Positions 1 through 5,274 of a stretch of DNA of 6,436 bases are shown here, piece by piece. The notes under the pieces are model-generated. The model had not been told where the DNA came from. It did not search any database and was given only the letters and a program-made list of their open reading frames with translations. This stretch comes from Clostridium sp. Lineage in GTDB: Bacteria > Bacillota > Clostridia > Lachnospirales > Lachnospiraceae. Where the stretch lies: assembly GCA_016302185.1 (NCBI GenBank), contig JAEDOC010000119.1:1-6436 (forward strand), written 5' to 3'. A program made the position numbers and the translations under genes. Position 1 is the first letter of the stretch. Each line of letters starts with the position of its first letter.

Positions 1-705
1 GAGGTATCGAAGCAGCTGGGAATCGGCGGTTCTCCGGCTGTGGCAGAGGATTCCCTGGTTGCCAGAGACTGCATGATTGCGCTTCATACCGGTGCTACAG
101 TGAATATCCAGCATATCAGTTCAAAGAATTCGGTGAAGATGGTGGCCCTGGCCAAGCAGCTGGGTGCAGATGTCTGGGCGGAGGTGACGCCGCATCATTT
201 TACGCTGGATGAGACAGCGGTGCTGAAGCATGGAACGCTGGCCAAGATGAATCCGCCGCTGCGGACAGCTGCGGATCGGGAGGCCCTGATTGAAGGTTTG
301 CGGGACGGAACCATCGATATGATTGCGACGGATCATGCGCCGCACAGCAGGGAAGAGAAGGAAAAGCCGCTGACCCAGGCCCCCAGCGGGATTCTGGGGC
401 TGGAGACCTCACTGCCTCTGGCAGTTACAAACTTAGTGAAAGCAGGCCATCTGACCTATCTGCAGTTGTTTGAAAAGATGTGCCTGAATCCGGCCAGACT
501 GTATCGTCTCCCGGAGGCAGGGCGGATCGTGGAGGGCGGTCCGGCGGATCTGGTGATTTTTGAGGATCAGACACCGTTCACGGTGGACGGCTTTCATTCC
601 AAATCCTCTAATTCCCCATTCCTGGGTGCCCGCCTGTACGGCAGGGTAAAATATACCATCTGCGGCGGTACGGTGGTATATCAGGACGAAACCTTTGTGG
701 GATAA
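1..705 (+). CDS. pyrC: Dihydroorotase, C-terminal part (5' end outside window)
   Basis: This is the C-terminal 234 residues of a zinc-dependent dihydroorotase, the cytoplasmic enzyme that cyclises N-carbamoyl-aspartate to dihydroorotate in pyrimidine synthesis. The reading frame is open from the first base, so the gene enters from the left; the family is about 425 residues, so roughly 190 are missing. Visible signatures, numbered in the fragment, are the metal-ligand histidine in NIQHIS (H38), the TPHH motif (H65-H66), the substrate-binding MNPPLR (83-88) and the catalytic ATDHAPH (D111). The N-terminal HxH pair and the carboxylated lysine lie outside the window. A GTG at 40 is in frame but is internal, because conserved-looking sequence continues upstream of it. 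No terminator is visible before malQ 42 bp downstream, so the two are probably co-transcribed. An allantoinase or hydantoinase is possible for this fold, but the MNPPLR and DHAPH motifs and the overall pattern favour PyrC. Confidence 0.93.
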   Translation, partial: EVSKQLGIGGSPAVAEDSLVARDCMIALHTGATVNIQHISSKNSVKMVALAKQLGADVWAEVTPHHFTLDETAVLKHGTLAKMNPPLRTAADREALIEGLRDGTIDMIATDHAPHSREEKEKPLTQAPSGILGLETSLPLAVTNLVKAGHLTYLQLFEKMCLNPARLYRLPEAGRIVEGGPADLVIFEDQTPFTVDGFHSKSSNSPFLGARLYGRVKYTICGGTVVYQDETFVG

Positions 706-747
706 GGATTACACGATAACGACTACGAATCAGGAGATAACTTACTT

Positions 748-2247
748 ATGAAAACAATGTTAAAACGGGGAGCGGGAATTCTGATGCCGATCTTTTCCCT
801 GCCGTCCCCTTACGGAATCGGAACCTTTGGACAGGCGGCCTATGATTTTATTGATCAGCTGAAAAAAGCGCGTCAGATGTACTGGCAGGTGCTTCCCATG
901 GGTCCTACAAGCTACGGAGATAGTCCGTATCAGTCTTTCTCGGCATTTGCGGGGAATCCCTATTTTATCGATCTGGATACCTTAAAGGAGGAAGGGCTTC
1001 TGACACAGGAGGAGATCGATGCCTGCGTGTGGATGGAAAAGCCGGAGCAGGTGAAGTATGACGCGCTCTATTATTATCGCTTCCCGTTGTTGAAAAAGGC
1101 ATTTGCGCGGAGCTTACATAAAGAAACGGAGGAATACCAGGAGTTTCTGAAGGAGAATGAATACTGGATCGGAGATTACAGTCTCTATATGGCGCTGAAA
1201 AAGCAGTTTGAGGACAAATGCTGGCTTGACTGGGATGAGGAGATCCGTCTGCGCCGGCCGGCTGCGGTTGAAGCCTGGGAAAAGAAGCTGGAGGAAGAGA
1301 TTGATTACTGGAAATTCCTGCAGTTTAAGTTCTTTGAACAGTGGAAGAAGCTGAAGGAGTATGCAAAGCAGCAGGAGATTCAGATTGTGGGTGATATCCC
1401 GATCTATGTGGCGCTGGACAGCGCGGATGTATGGAGTCATCCGGAGCAGTTCCAGCTGGATGAGGAAAACTTAACTCCGGTGAATGTGGCCGGAGTACCG
1501 CCGGATGCGTTCTCAGAGACAGGACAGCTGTGGGGCAATCCGCTCTATGACTGGAAGAAGATGGAGGCAGACGGCTTTTCCTGGTGGAAACGGCGGATGA
1601 AGGCTTCTGCGGAGCTGTATGATGTGATCCGGATTGATCATTTTATCGGCGTGGTTCAGTATTTTTCCATTCCTTACGGAGCGGAGAGTGCCAAGGAAGG
1701 GAAATGGAAGAAAGGACCGGGGAAGAAGCTGACCGATGCGATCAGCGAGGCGGTGGGAGAGACAAAGATCATTGCCGAGGATCTGGGCGTCTTCTGCCAG
1801 GAGGTCAAGGATCTGCTGGAGGAAACCGGATATCCGGGCATGAAGATTATCGAGTTTGCGTTCAGCGGCGATCGGTCGAACGAGCACCTGCCCCACTGCT
1901 ATGATCCCAATTCCGTGGTATACGGCGGAACCCATGACAATGAGACTCTGGTGGGCTATTTTAAAACGGAAAACCGCCAGTGGTGGGAGCTGCAGTACAT
2001 CGCGGATTATCTGGGAGCGGCTCATCAGAGCGAGGTAGTGGACAAGGTGTTCCGGGCAGCCTATGGCTCCGTGGCCAGCGTAGCCATCTTCCAGATGCAG
2101 GATGTTCTGAAATTAGACAACTGGGCAAGAATGAATACGCCCAGCAAGGTAGGAGAGAACTGGCGCTGGAGAATGGAAAAGGATCAGTTCGGCGAAGAGC
2201 AGACAGGATACCTGGCCTGGCTGGTGGATGTGTTCGGCCGGTTTTAG
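748..2247 (+). CDS. malQ: 4-alpha-glucanotransferase (amylomaltase, GH77)
   Basis: MalQ is a cytoplasmic enzyme that moves alpha-1,4-glucan segments between maltodextrins, releasing glucose and longer chains for phosphorylase. At 499 residues it matches the compact bacterial amylomaltases (about 500 aa). The GH77 motifs are in order: SPYQSFSAFAGNP (59-71), DIPIYVALDSADVW (about 217-230), GVPPDAFSETGQLWGNP (249-265), RIDHF with the nucleophile D297, IAEDLG with the acid/base E344, and GTHDNET with the transition-state stabiliser D397. All three catalytic carboxylates are present, so it should be active. The ATG at 748 is preceded by AGGAG at 732-736, 11 bp away. It follows pyrC closely and no separate promoter is evident in the 42-bp gap. 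No maltodextrin phosphorylase or transporter gene is in the window, so its usual partners are elsewhere. A terminator hairpin lies about 100 bp downstream. Confidence 0.97.
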   Translation: MKTMLKRGAGILMPIFSLPSPYGIGTFGQAAYDFIDQLKKARQMYWQVLPMGPTSYGDSPYQSFSAFAGNPYFIDLDTLKEEGLLTQEEIDACVWMEKPEQVKYDALYYYRFPLLKKAFARSLHKETEEYQEFLKENEYWIGDYSLYMALKKQFEDKCWLDWDEEIRLRRPAAVEAWEKKLEEEIDYWKFLQFKFFEQWKKLKEYAKQQEIQIVGDIPIYVALDSADVWSHPEQFQLDEENLTPVNVAGVPPDAFSETGQLWGNPLYDWKKMEADGFSWWKRRMKASAELYDVIRIDHFIGVVQYFSIPYGAESAKEGKWKKGPGKKLTDAISEAVGETKIIAEDLGVFCQEVKDLLEETGYPGMKIIEFAFSGDRSNEHLPHCYDPNSVVYGGTHDNETLVGYFKTENRQWWELQYIADYLGAAHQSEVVDKVFRAAYGSVASVAIFQMQDVLKLDNWARMNTPSKVGENWRWRMEKDQFGEEQTGYLAWLVDVFGRF

Positions 2248-2308
2248 GAATCAGCCCTCAGAATAGAAATATTTTCGCGGGAACCCCTGTATTTTCAGGA
2301 AAGAGTAC

Positions 2309-2336
2309 TTGAAAAATCAGGATTTTCCTGTAAAAT
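2309..2336 (+). promoter_or_regulatory. Candidate sigma-A promoter for the ABC-F gene
   Basis: TTGAAA (2309-2314) and TAAAAT (2331-2336) are separated by 16 bp, giving a reasonable vegetative promoter after the end of malQ. Transcription would start near 2342-2344, only about 7 bases before a terminator hairpin and about 80 bases before the ABC-F start codon. No better promoter is visible between that hairpin and the gene. The assignment rests on consensus matching only. Confidence 0.5.
2318..2330. repeat. 13-bp palindrome inside the promoter spacer
   Basis: CAGGA-TTT-TCCTG is a perfect 5-bp inverted repeat with a 3-bp centre. It fills the spacer between the candidate -35 and -10 hexamers, where a repressor site would block RNA polymerase. 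A second CAGGAAA copy at 2296-2302 can also pair with TTTCCTG at 2324-2330, so two alternative foldings or two half-sites exist. The short length means chance cannot be excluded. Confidence 0.35.
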
Positions 2337-2349
2337 AAATAGGGATGCA

Positions 2350-2379
2350 AAAAAGAGGCCGGAGAGACAGCCTCTTTTT
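2350..2379 (+). terminator. Intrinsic terminator downstream of malQ / in the ABC-F leader
   Basis: A perfect 10-bp inverted repeat, AAAAAGAGGC (2350-2359) and GCCTCTTTTT (2370-2379), encloses a 10-base loop and ends in a run of five T. It would terminate malQ transcripts. Because the candidate ABC-F promoter lies upstream of it, the same hairpin would also sit at the very start of the ABC-F leader and could act as an attenuator. The A-run on the left arm would make it work in both directions, but no gene approaches from the right. Confidence 0.8.
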
Positions 2380-2423
2380 GCTGCGTGAAGAAAACAAGTT
2401 CATCTTACGGAAAGGAAACCACT

Positions 2424-4061
2424 ATGATTAGTACAAGTAATGTAACATTACGTGTAGGCAAGAAGGCACTGTTTGAGGATGTCAATATCAAGTTTACCGA
2501 GGGCAACTGCTATGGCTTAATTGGCGCCAACGGCGCGGGAAAGTCCACGTTTCTTAGGATTCTGTCCGGACAGCTGGAGCCGACGAACGGTGAGGTTATC
2601 ATTACTCCCGGCCAGCGTCTTTCCTTCCTGCAGCAGGATCATTTTAAATACGATGCATTTCCGGTTCTGGATACCGTTATCATGGGAAATGCCAGACTCT
2701 ATGAGATTATGAAGGAGAAGGAAGCCATCTACATGAAGGCGGATTTCACGGAAGAGGATGGCGTCAAGGCAGCGGAGCTGGAAGGCGAGTTCGCCGTCAT
2801 GAACGGCTGGGAGGCAGAGTCCGATGCGGCGAATCTCTTAAACGGTCTGGGCATCGAGACGGAGAATCATTATAAGCTGATGAGTGAGCTGACCGGTCCG
2901 CAGAAGGTAAAGGTGCTGCTGGCACAGGCACTGTTCGGCAATCCGGATATTCTTCTTCTGGACGAGCCGACCAACCATCTGGATCTGGACGCAATTGCAT
3001 GGCTGGAGGAGTTCTTAATCAATTTTGACAATACAGTAATTGTGGTTTCCCATGACCGTTATTTCTTAAATAAGGTTTGCACCCAGATTGCGGATATCGA
3101 CTACGGCAAGATTCAGCTGTATGCCGGTAACTATGATTTCTGGTATGAGTCCAGCCAGCTGATGATCAAGCAGATGAAGGAAGCCAACAAAAAGAAGGAA
3201 GAGAAGATCAAGGAGCTGCAGGAATTCATTCAGCGGTTCTCCGCCAACGCTTCCAAATCCAAGCAGGCGACCTCCAGAAAGAGAGCACTGGAGAAGATTG
3301 AGCTGGATGAGATCAAGCCGTCCAGCCGGAAATATCCGTACATTGATTTCCGCCCGGATCGGGAGATTGGCAATGAGGTATTAACAGTAGAGAATTTAAG
3401 TAAGACCATTGACGGCGTGAAGGTGTTGGATGGTATCTCCTTTACACTGGGCAGAGAGGACAAGGTGGCGCTGGTAGGCCCCAACGAGCTGGCCAAGACC
3501 ACACTGTTCAAGATTCTGGCCGGAGAGATGGAGCCGGATGAGGGAAGCTACAAATGGGGCTTAACTACGACTCAGGCCTATTTCCCGAAGGATAACAGCG
3601 CGGAATTTTCGGGAGATGATATTATCGTAGACTGGCTGACCCAGTATTCTCCGGTGAAGGATGTGACCTATGTCCGCGGCTTCCTGGGAAGAATGCTTTT
3701 CGCCGGCGAGGATGGCGTAAAGAAGGTGAAGGTTCTCTCCGGTGGTGAGAAGGTTCGCTGCATGCTGTCCAAGATGATGATCTCCGGCGCTAACGTATTG
3801 ATGTTTGATGAGCCGACCGACCATCTGGACATGGAGGCGATCACCGCACTGAATACCGGAATGACCAAATTCCCGGGCGTGATTATCTTCTCCTCCCGTG
3901 ACCACCAGATCGTGGAGACCACGGCAAACCGTATCATGGAGATTGTGAACGGAAAGCTGATTGATAAGATCACCACCTACGACGAGTATCTGGCCAGTGA
4001 TGAGATGGCAAGAAAGCGTCAGGTATTCACGGTGACTGACAGCGAAGAAGCCGATGATTAA
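2424..4061 (+). CDS. ykpA: ABC-F family ATPase, YkpA/YbiT type (ribosome-associated)
   Basis: This soluble protein has two ABC ATPase domains and no membrane segment, as in ABC-F translation factors that bind the ribosomal E site and act on stalled or antibiotic-bound ribosomes. NBD1 (about 1-230) has Walker A GANGAGKST (34-42), signature LTGPQ (156-160), Walker B ending in D180-E181 and switch H210. A charged helical linker (about 240-316), with EANKKKEEKIKEL and SANASKSKQATSRK, corresponds to the P-site tRNA interaction motif. NBD2 (about 317-530) has an altered Walker A, GPNELAKTT (352-360), a canonical LSGGE signature (438-442), D462-E463 with DEPTDHLD, and arginine (R492) at the switch-histidine position. 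The ATG at 2424 is chosen because AAAGGA (2411-2416) lies 7 bp upstream and homology begins there; an in-frame GTG at 2385 lacks support. Length (545 aa) fits YkpA (about 540). Whether it gives antibiotic resistance cannot be told; this subgroup is usually housekeeping. Confidence 0.93.
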   Translation: MISTSNVTLRVGKKALFEDVNIKFTEGNCYGLIGANGAGKSTFLRILSGQLEPTNGEVIITPGQRLSFLQQDHFKYDAFPVLDTVIMGNARLYEIMKEKEAIYMKADFTEEDGVKAAELEGEFAVMNGWEAESDAANLLNGLGIETENHYKLMSELTGPQKVKVLLAQALFGNPDILLLDEPTNHLDLDAIAWLEEFLINFDNTVIVVSHDRYFLNKVCTQIADIDYGKIQLYAGNYDFWYESSQLMIKQMKEANKKKEEKIKELQEFIQRFSANASKSKQATSRKRALEKIELDEIKPSSRKYPYIDFRPDREIGNEVLTVENLSKTIDGVKVLDGISFTLGREDKVALVGPNELAKTTLFKILAGEMEPDEGSYKWGLTTTQAYFPKDNSAEFSGDDIIVDWLTQYSPVKDVTYVRGFLGRMLFAGEDGVKKVKVLSGGEKVRCMLSKMMISGANVLMFDEPTDHLDMEAITALNTGMTKFPGVIIFSSRDHQIVETTANRIMEIVNGKLIDKITTYDEYLASDEMARKRQVFTVTDSEEADD

Positions 4062-4099
4062 TGAGATAAGAATAGATTTGGCCGCCATGTAAGGCGTTG

Positions 4100-4146
4100 A
4101 AAAAGGATGGCAGTATCTTCTGAAAGGGGATACGGCCATCCTTTTT
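4100..4146. terminator. Bidirectional terminator shared by the ABC-F and XRE genes
   Basis: AAAAAGGATGGC (4100-4111) and GCCATCCTTTTT (4135-4146) form a perfect 12-bp stem. After one A/G mismatch the pairing continues with GTATC (4113-4117) and GATAC (4129-4133), then G-T and C-G pairs closing on a TGAAA loop. T-runs occur on both strands, so it should terminate the ABC-F gene from the left and the XRE gene from the right. Its right arm overlaps the XRE stop codon by two bases (4145-4146). Confidence 0.9.
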
Positions 4147-4510
4147 ATTCATTTTCTGTTTTTTGATGCTCCAGATAGTTCAGATAATTGATATATTCAA
4201 TCAACCGGCGTTTCGAGGCTGGACGGAAGCATTGAACATAGGAGAGCAGTTCTCCATTGGTGATTTTCGGAGTAAAAGGAGAAGTAAGCTCCGGAGGAAT
4301 CTGCGGCAGGGGGCTGTTCCCTAATATATAATCGGCGCTGACCTGATAATAGCTGGTGAGTGCTTTTAAGTGACGCAGCGGAAGATCGATTCGGCCGGTT
4401 TCATAGCGGGAGTAGGTCTGCTGTGTAATATTTAAGCAGTCAGCGATTTCATCCTGCGTCTTTTTTGCCTGTTCCCGCAGAAACTGAAGACGTTTTCCAA
4501 CCGTATCCAT
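4145..4510 (-). CDS. XRE-family helix-turn-helix transcriptional regulator
   Basis: This 121-residue protein has a Cro/CI-type HTH domain at about residues 5-62. The motif TQDEIADCLNITQQTYSRYE (18-37) gives the two core helices, followed by GRIDLP and the ADYILG segment that typically closes the domain. The remaining C-terminal part (about 75-121) has a proline-containing linker and a helical stretch, LLSYVQCF and RLIEYINYLNYLEHQ, probably for dimerisation. No ligand-binding or peptidase domain is seen. The ATG at 4508-4510 is preceded by GAGGT six bases upstream on the minus strand. It is transcribed away from sigV-rsiV across an AT-rich region with repeated TTACAT half-sites, so it may control itself and perhaps sigV, which is inference. 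Its stop codon lies in the terminator shared with the ABC-F gene. Its target is unknown and I do not assign a gene name. Confidence 0.88.
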   Translation of the reverse strand: MDTVGKRLQFLREQAKKTQDEIADCLNITQQTYSRYETGRIDLPLRHLKALTSYYQVSADYILGNSPLPQIPPELTSPFTPKITNGELLSYVQCFRPASKRRLIEYINYLNYLEHQKTENE

Positions 4511-4541
4511 ACTCTTACCTCATCCCTTTGATTTCAGTGTT

Positions 4542-4561
4542 TTACATCATATCGTATGTAG
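4542..4561. promoter_or_regulatory. Candidate operator, dyad copy 1 (TTACAT-N8-ATGTAg)
   Basis: TTACAT (4542-4547) and ATGTAG (4556-4561) form an inverted repeat with an 8-bp centre and one mismatch in the last base. It lies about 31 bp upstream of the XRE start codon, a position suited to autorepression. The same half-sites and spacing recur at 4627-4646, which is the main reason to list it. Confidence 0.4.
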
Positions 4562-4626
4562 AAAAGATAACATAGATACCAGATTATGAATGAATATACT
4601 CATATATAATGTAAAAATAAATTTAA

Positions 4627-4646
4627 TTACATTGAAAACGATGTAA
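4627..4646. promoter_or_regulatory. Candidate operator, dyad copy 2 (TTACAT-N8-ATGTAA)
   Basis: TTACAT (4627-4632) and ATGTAA (4641-4646) are a perfect 6-bp inverted repeat with an 8-bp centre. The architecture equals copy 1, whose centre is 85 bp away, close to eight helical turns. A further lone ATGTAA half-site is at 4609-4614. The protein bound is unknown; the adjacent XRE regulator is the obvious candidate. Confidence 0.42.
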
Positions 4647-4699
4647 ACAAAAACCAGTATCATATTATGAAGTGTGCATATGGAAAAAATAAAATCCTT

Positions 4700-4728
4700 T
4701 GAAACTTTTCTCGCACGCAGGACATCTA
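4700..4728 (+). promoter_or_regulatory. Candidate ECF-type promoter for sigV-rsiV
   Basis: TGAAAC (4700-4705) followed at once by TTTTC is the form of -35 element seen at ECF sigma promoters of the SigV/SigW type. Seventeen bases later CATCTA (4723-4728) differs by one base from the CGTCTA-like -10. Transcription would start near 4735, leaving a short leader ahead of the Shine-Dalgarno at 4746. This would let SigV activate its own operon, as known for SigV in Bacillus. The imperfect -10 keeps confidence moderate. Confidence 0.45.
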
Positions 4729-4745
4729 ACCAGTAGAATGCAAAA

Positions 4746-4753
4746 AGAGGAGG
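4746..4753 (+). promoter_or_regulatory. Ribosome binding site that sets the sigV start
   Basis: AGAGGAGG contains a perfect AGGAGG (4748-4753) eight bases before the GTG at 4762. The upstream in-frame alternatives, ATG 4738 and TTG 4699, have no Shine-Dalgarno, and the TTG falls on the candidate -35 element. Confidence 0.8.
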
Positions 4754-4761
4754 CGAAAGAT

Positions 4762-5271
4762 GTGAGACTTTTTTCCGGAAAAGAGGAAAAAGAAGAAGTA
4801 GTAGAGCGGTTACTGCTCGAAAACTATAACAGTTACTATCGGCTGGCCTACAGCTACGTGCACAATGAAGCGGATGCGGCGGATCTGGTGCAGAATGGAG
4901 CCTATAAAGCGATTTTGAACAGCGGGACGCTGAAAAAGACAGAATTCGCGGGAACCTGGCTGTATCGGATTATGCTGAATGAAATTTTTGCCTTTCTGCG
5001 AAAACGGCCGGAAGCTTCCCTGGAAGAGGTTCCGGCAGAGCAGGGGGCAGAGGATGTGTATGAGGATGTGGATCTGAAGCGGGCACTGGATGCAATGTCG
5101 GAGGAAGATAAGGCAGTGATTGAACTGAAATATTTTGAAGACAGAACTTTGAGTGAAATAGCGGAAATCCTTGGGGAGAATTTAAACACGGTAAAGAGCC
5201 GTTTATATCGCGGACTGAAAAAGCTGCGGCTGGAGCTTTCTGAGGATGTATGGAGAGAAAACAGGAGGTAA
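4762..5271 (+). CDS. sigV: ECF RNA polymerase sigma factor, SigV type
   Basis: This 169-residue protein is a group IV (ECF) sigma factor that directs RNA polymerase to cell-envelope stress genes. Region 2 spans about residues 15-85, with the -10 recognition and core-binding stretch ADAADLVQNGAYKAI (37-51) and the WLYRIMLNEIFAFLRKR segment (66-82). An acidic linker (about 88-104) leads to region 4 (105-160), whose helix-turn-helix is TLSEIAEILGENLNTVKSRL (129-148). There is no region 1.1 or 3. I place the start at the GTG with the strong AGGAGG; this gives the usual ECF length, while a start at ATG 4738 would add eight residues. The SigV assignment comes mainly from the next gene, a clear RsiV-type anti-sigma factor. 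Its last two codons (AGG AGG) form the ribosome binding site of rsiV, so the pair is translationally coupled. An ECF-type promoter upstream suggests autoregulation. The regulon genes expected from relatives (peptidoglycan modification) are not in the window. Confidence 0.9.
   Translation: MRLFSGKEEKEEVVERLLLENYNSYYRLAYSYVHNEADAADLVQNGAYKAILNSGTLKKTEFAGTWLYRIMLNEIFAFLRKRPEASLEEVPAEQGAEDVYEDVDLKRALDAMSEEDKAVIELKYFEDRTLSEIAEILGENLNTVKSRLYRGLKKLRLELSEDVWRENRR
5263..5268 (+). promoter_or_regulatory. rsiV ribosome binding site embedded in sigV's last codons
   Basis: AGGAGG is a perfect Shine-Dalgarno and is also the final Arg-Arg codon pair of sigV. It sits six bases before the rsiV ATG at 5275, with the sigV stop codon (5269-5271) in between. 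Ribosomes finishing sigV are thus placed to start rsiV, keeping sigma and anti-sigma in balance. Confidence 0.85.
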
Positions 5272-5274
5272 GCC

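Larger units (their letters stand above)
4511..4698. other. AT-rich divergent intergenic region
   Basis: This stretch between the divergent XRE and sigV genes is clearly more AT-rich than the flanking genes and contains no plausible ORF. It must hold the XRE promoter on the minus strand. Several -10-like hexamers are present there (for example TATATT at 4598-4593 and CATAAT at 4588-4583), but none pairs with a well-spaced -35, so I do not choose one. On the plus strand TTGAAA (4632-4637) and TATCAT (4658-4663) are 20 bp apart, which is too wide to trust. The strongest structure is the repeated TTACAT dyad, listed separately. Confidence 0.6.

Noticed and set aside
1513..2025. Minus-strand 170-codon open frame opposite malQ
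   Set aside because: It overlaps the GH77 catalytic motifs on the other strand; codon structure supports malQ only.
2385..2423. In-frame GTG at 2385 as an earlier ABC-F start, adding 13 residues
   Set aside because: It lies just after the terminator stem with no Shine-Dalgarno, while ATG 2424 has AAAGGA at good distance and starts where ABC-F homology begins.
3561..4139. Long minus-strand open frame opposite the ABC-F gene (192 codons)
   Set aside because: It is antisense to the clear ABC-F coding sequence, runs across the terminator hairpin, and its translation resembles no family I know.
4642..4648. TGTAAAC as a BirA (biotin repressor) half-site
   Set aside because: The matching GTTTACA at the required distance is absent and no biotin gene is nearby.
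4632..4668. Sigma-A promoter for sigV using TTGAAA (4632-4637) with TATCAT or TATTAT
   Set aside because: Spacers are 20 and 25 bp, outside the normal range; the ECF-type element at 4700 is a better candidate.
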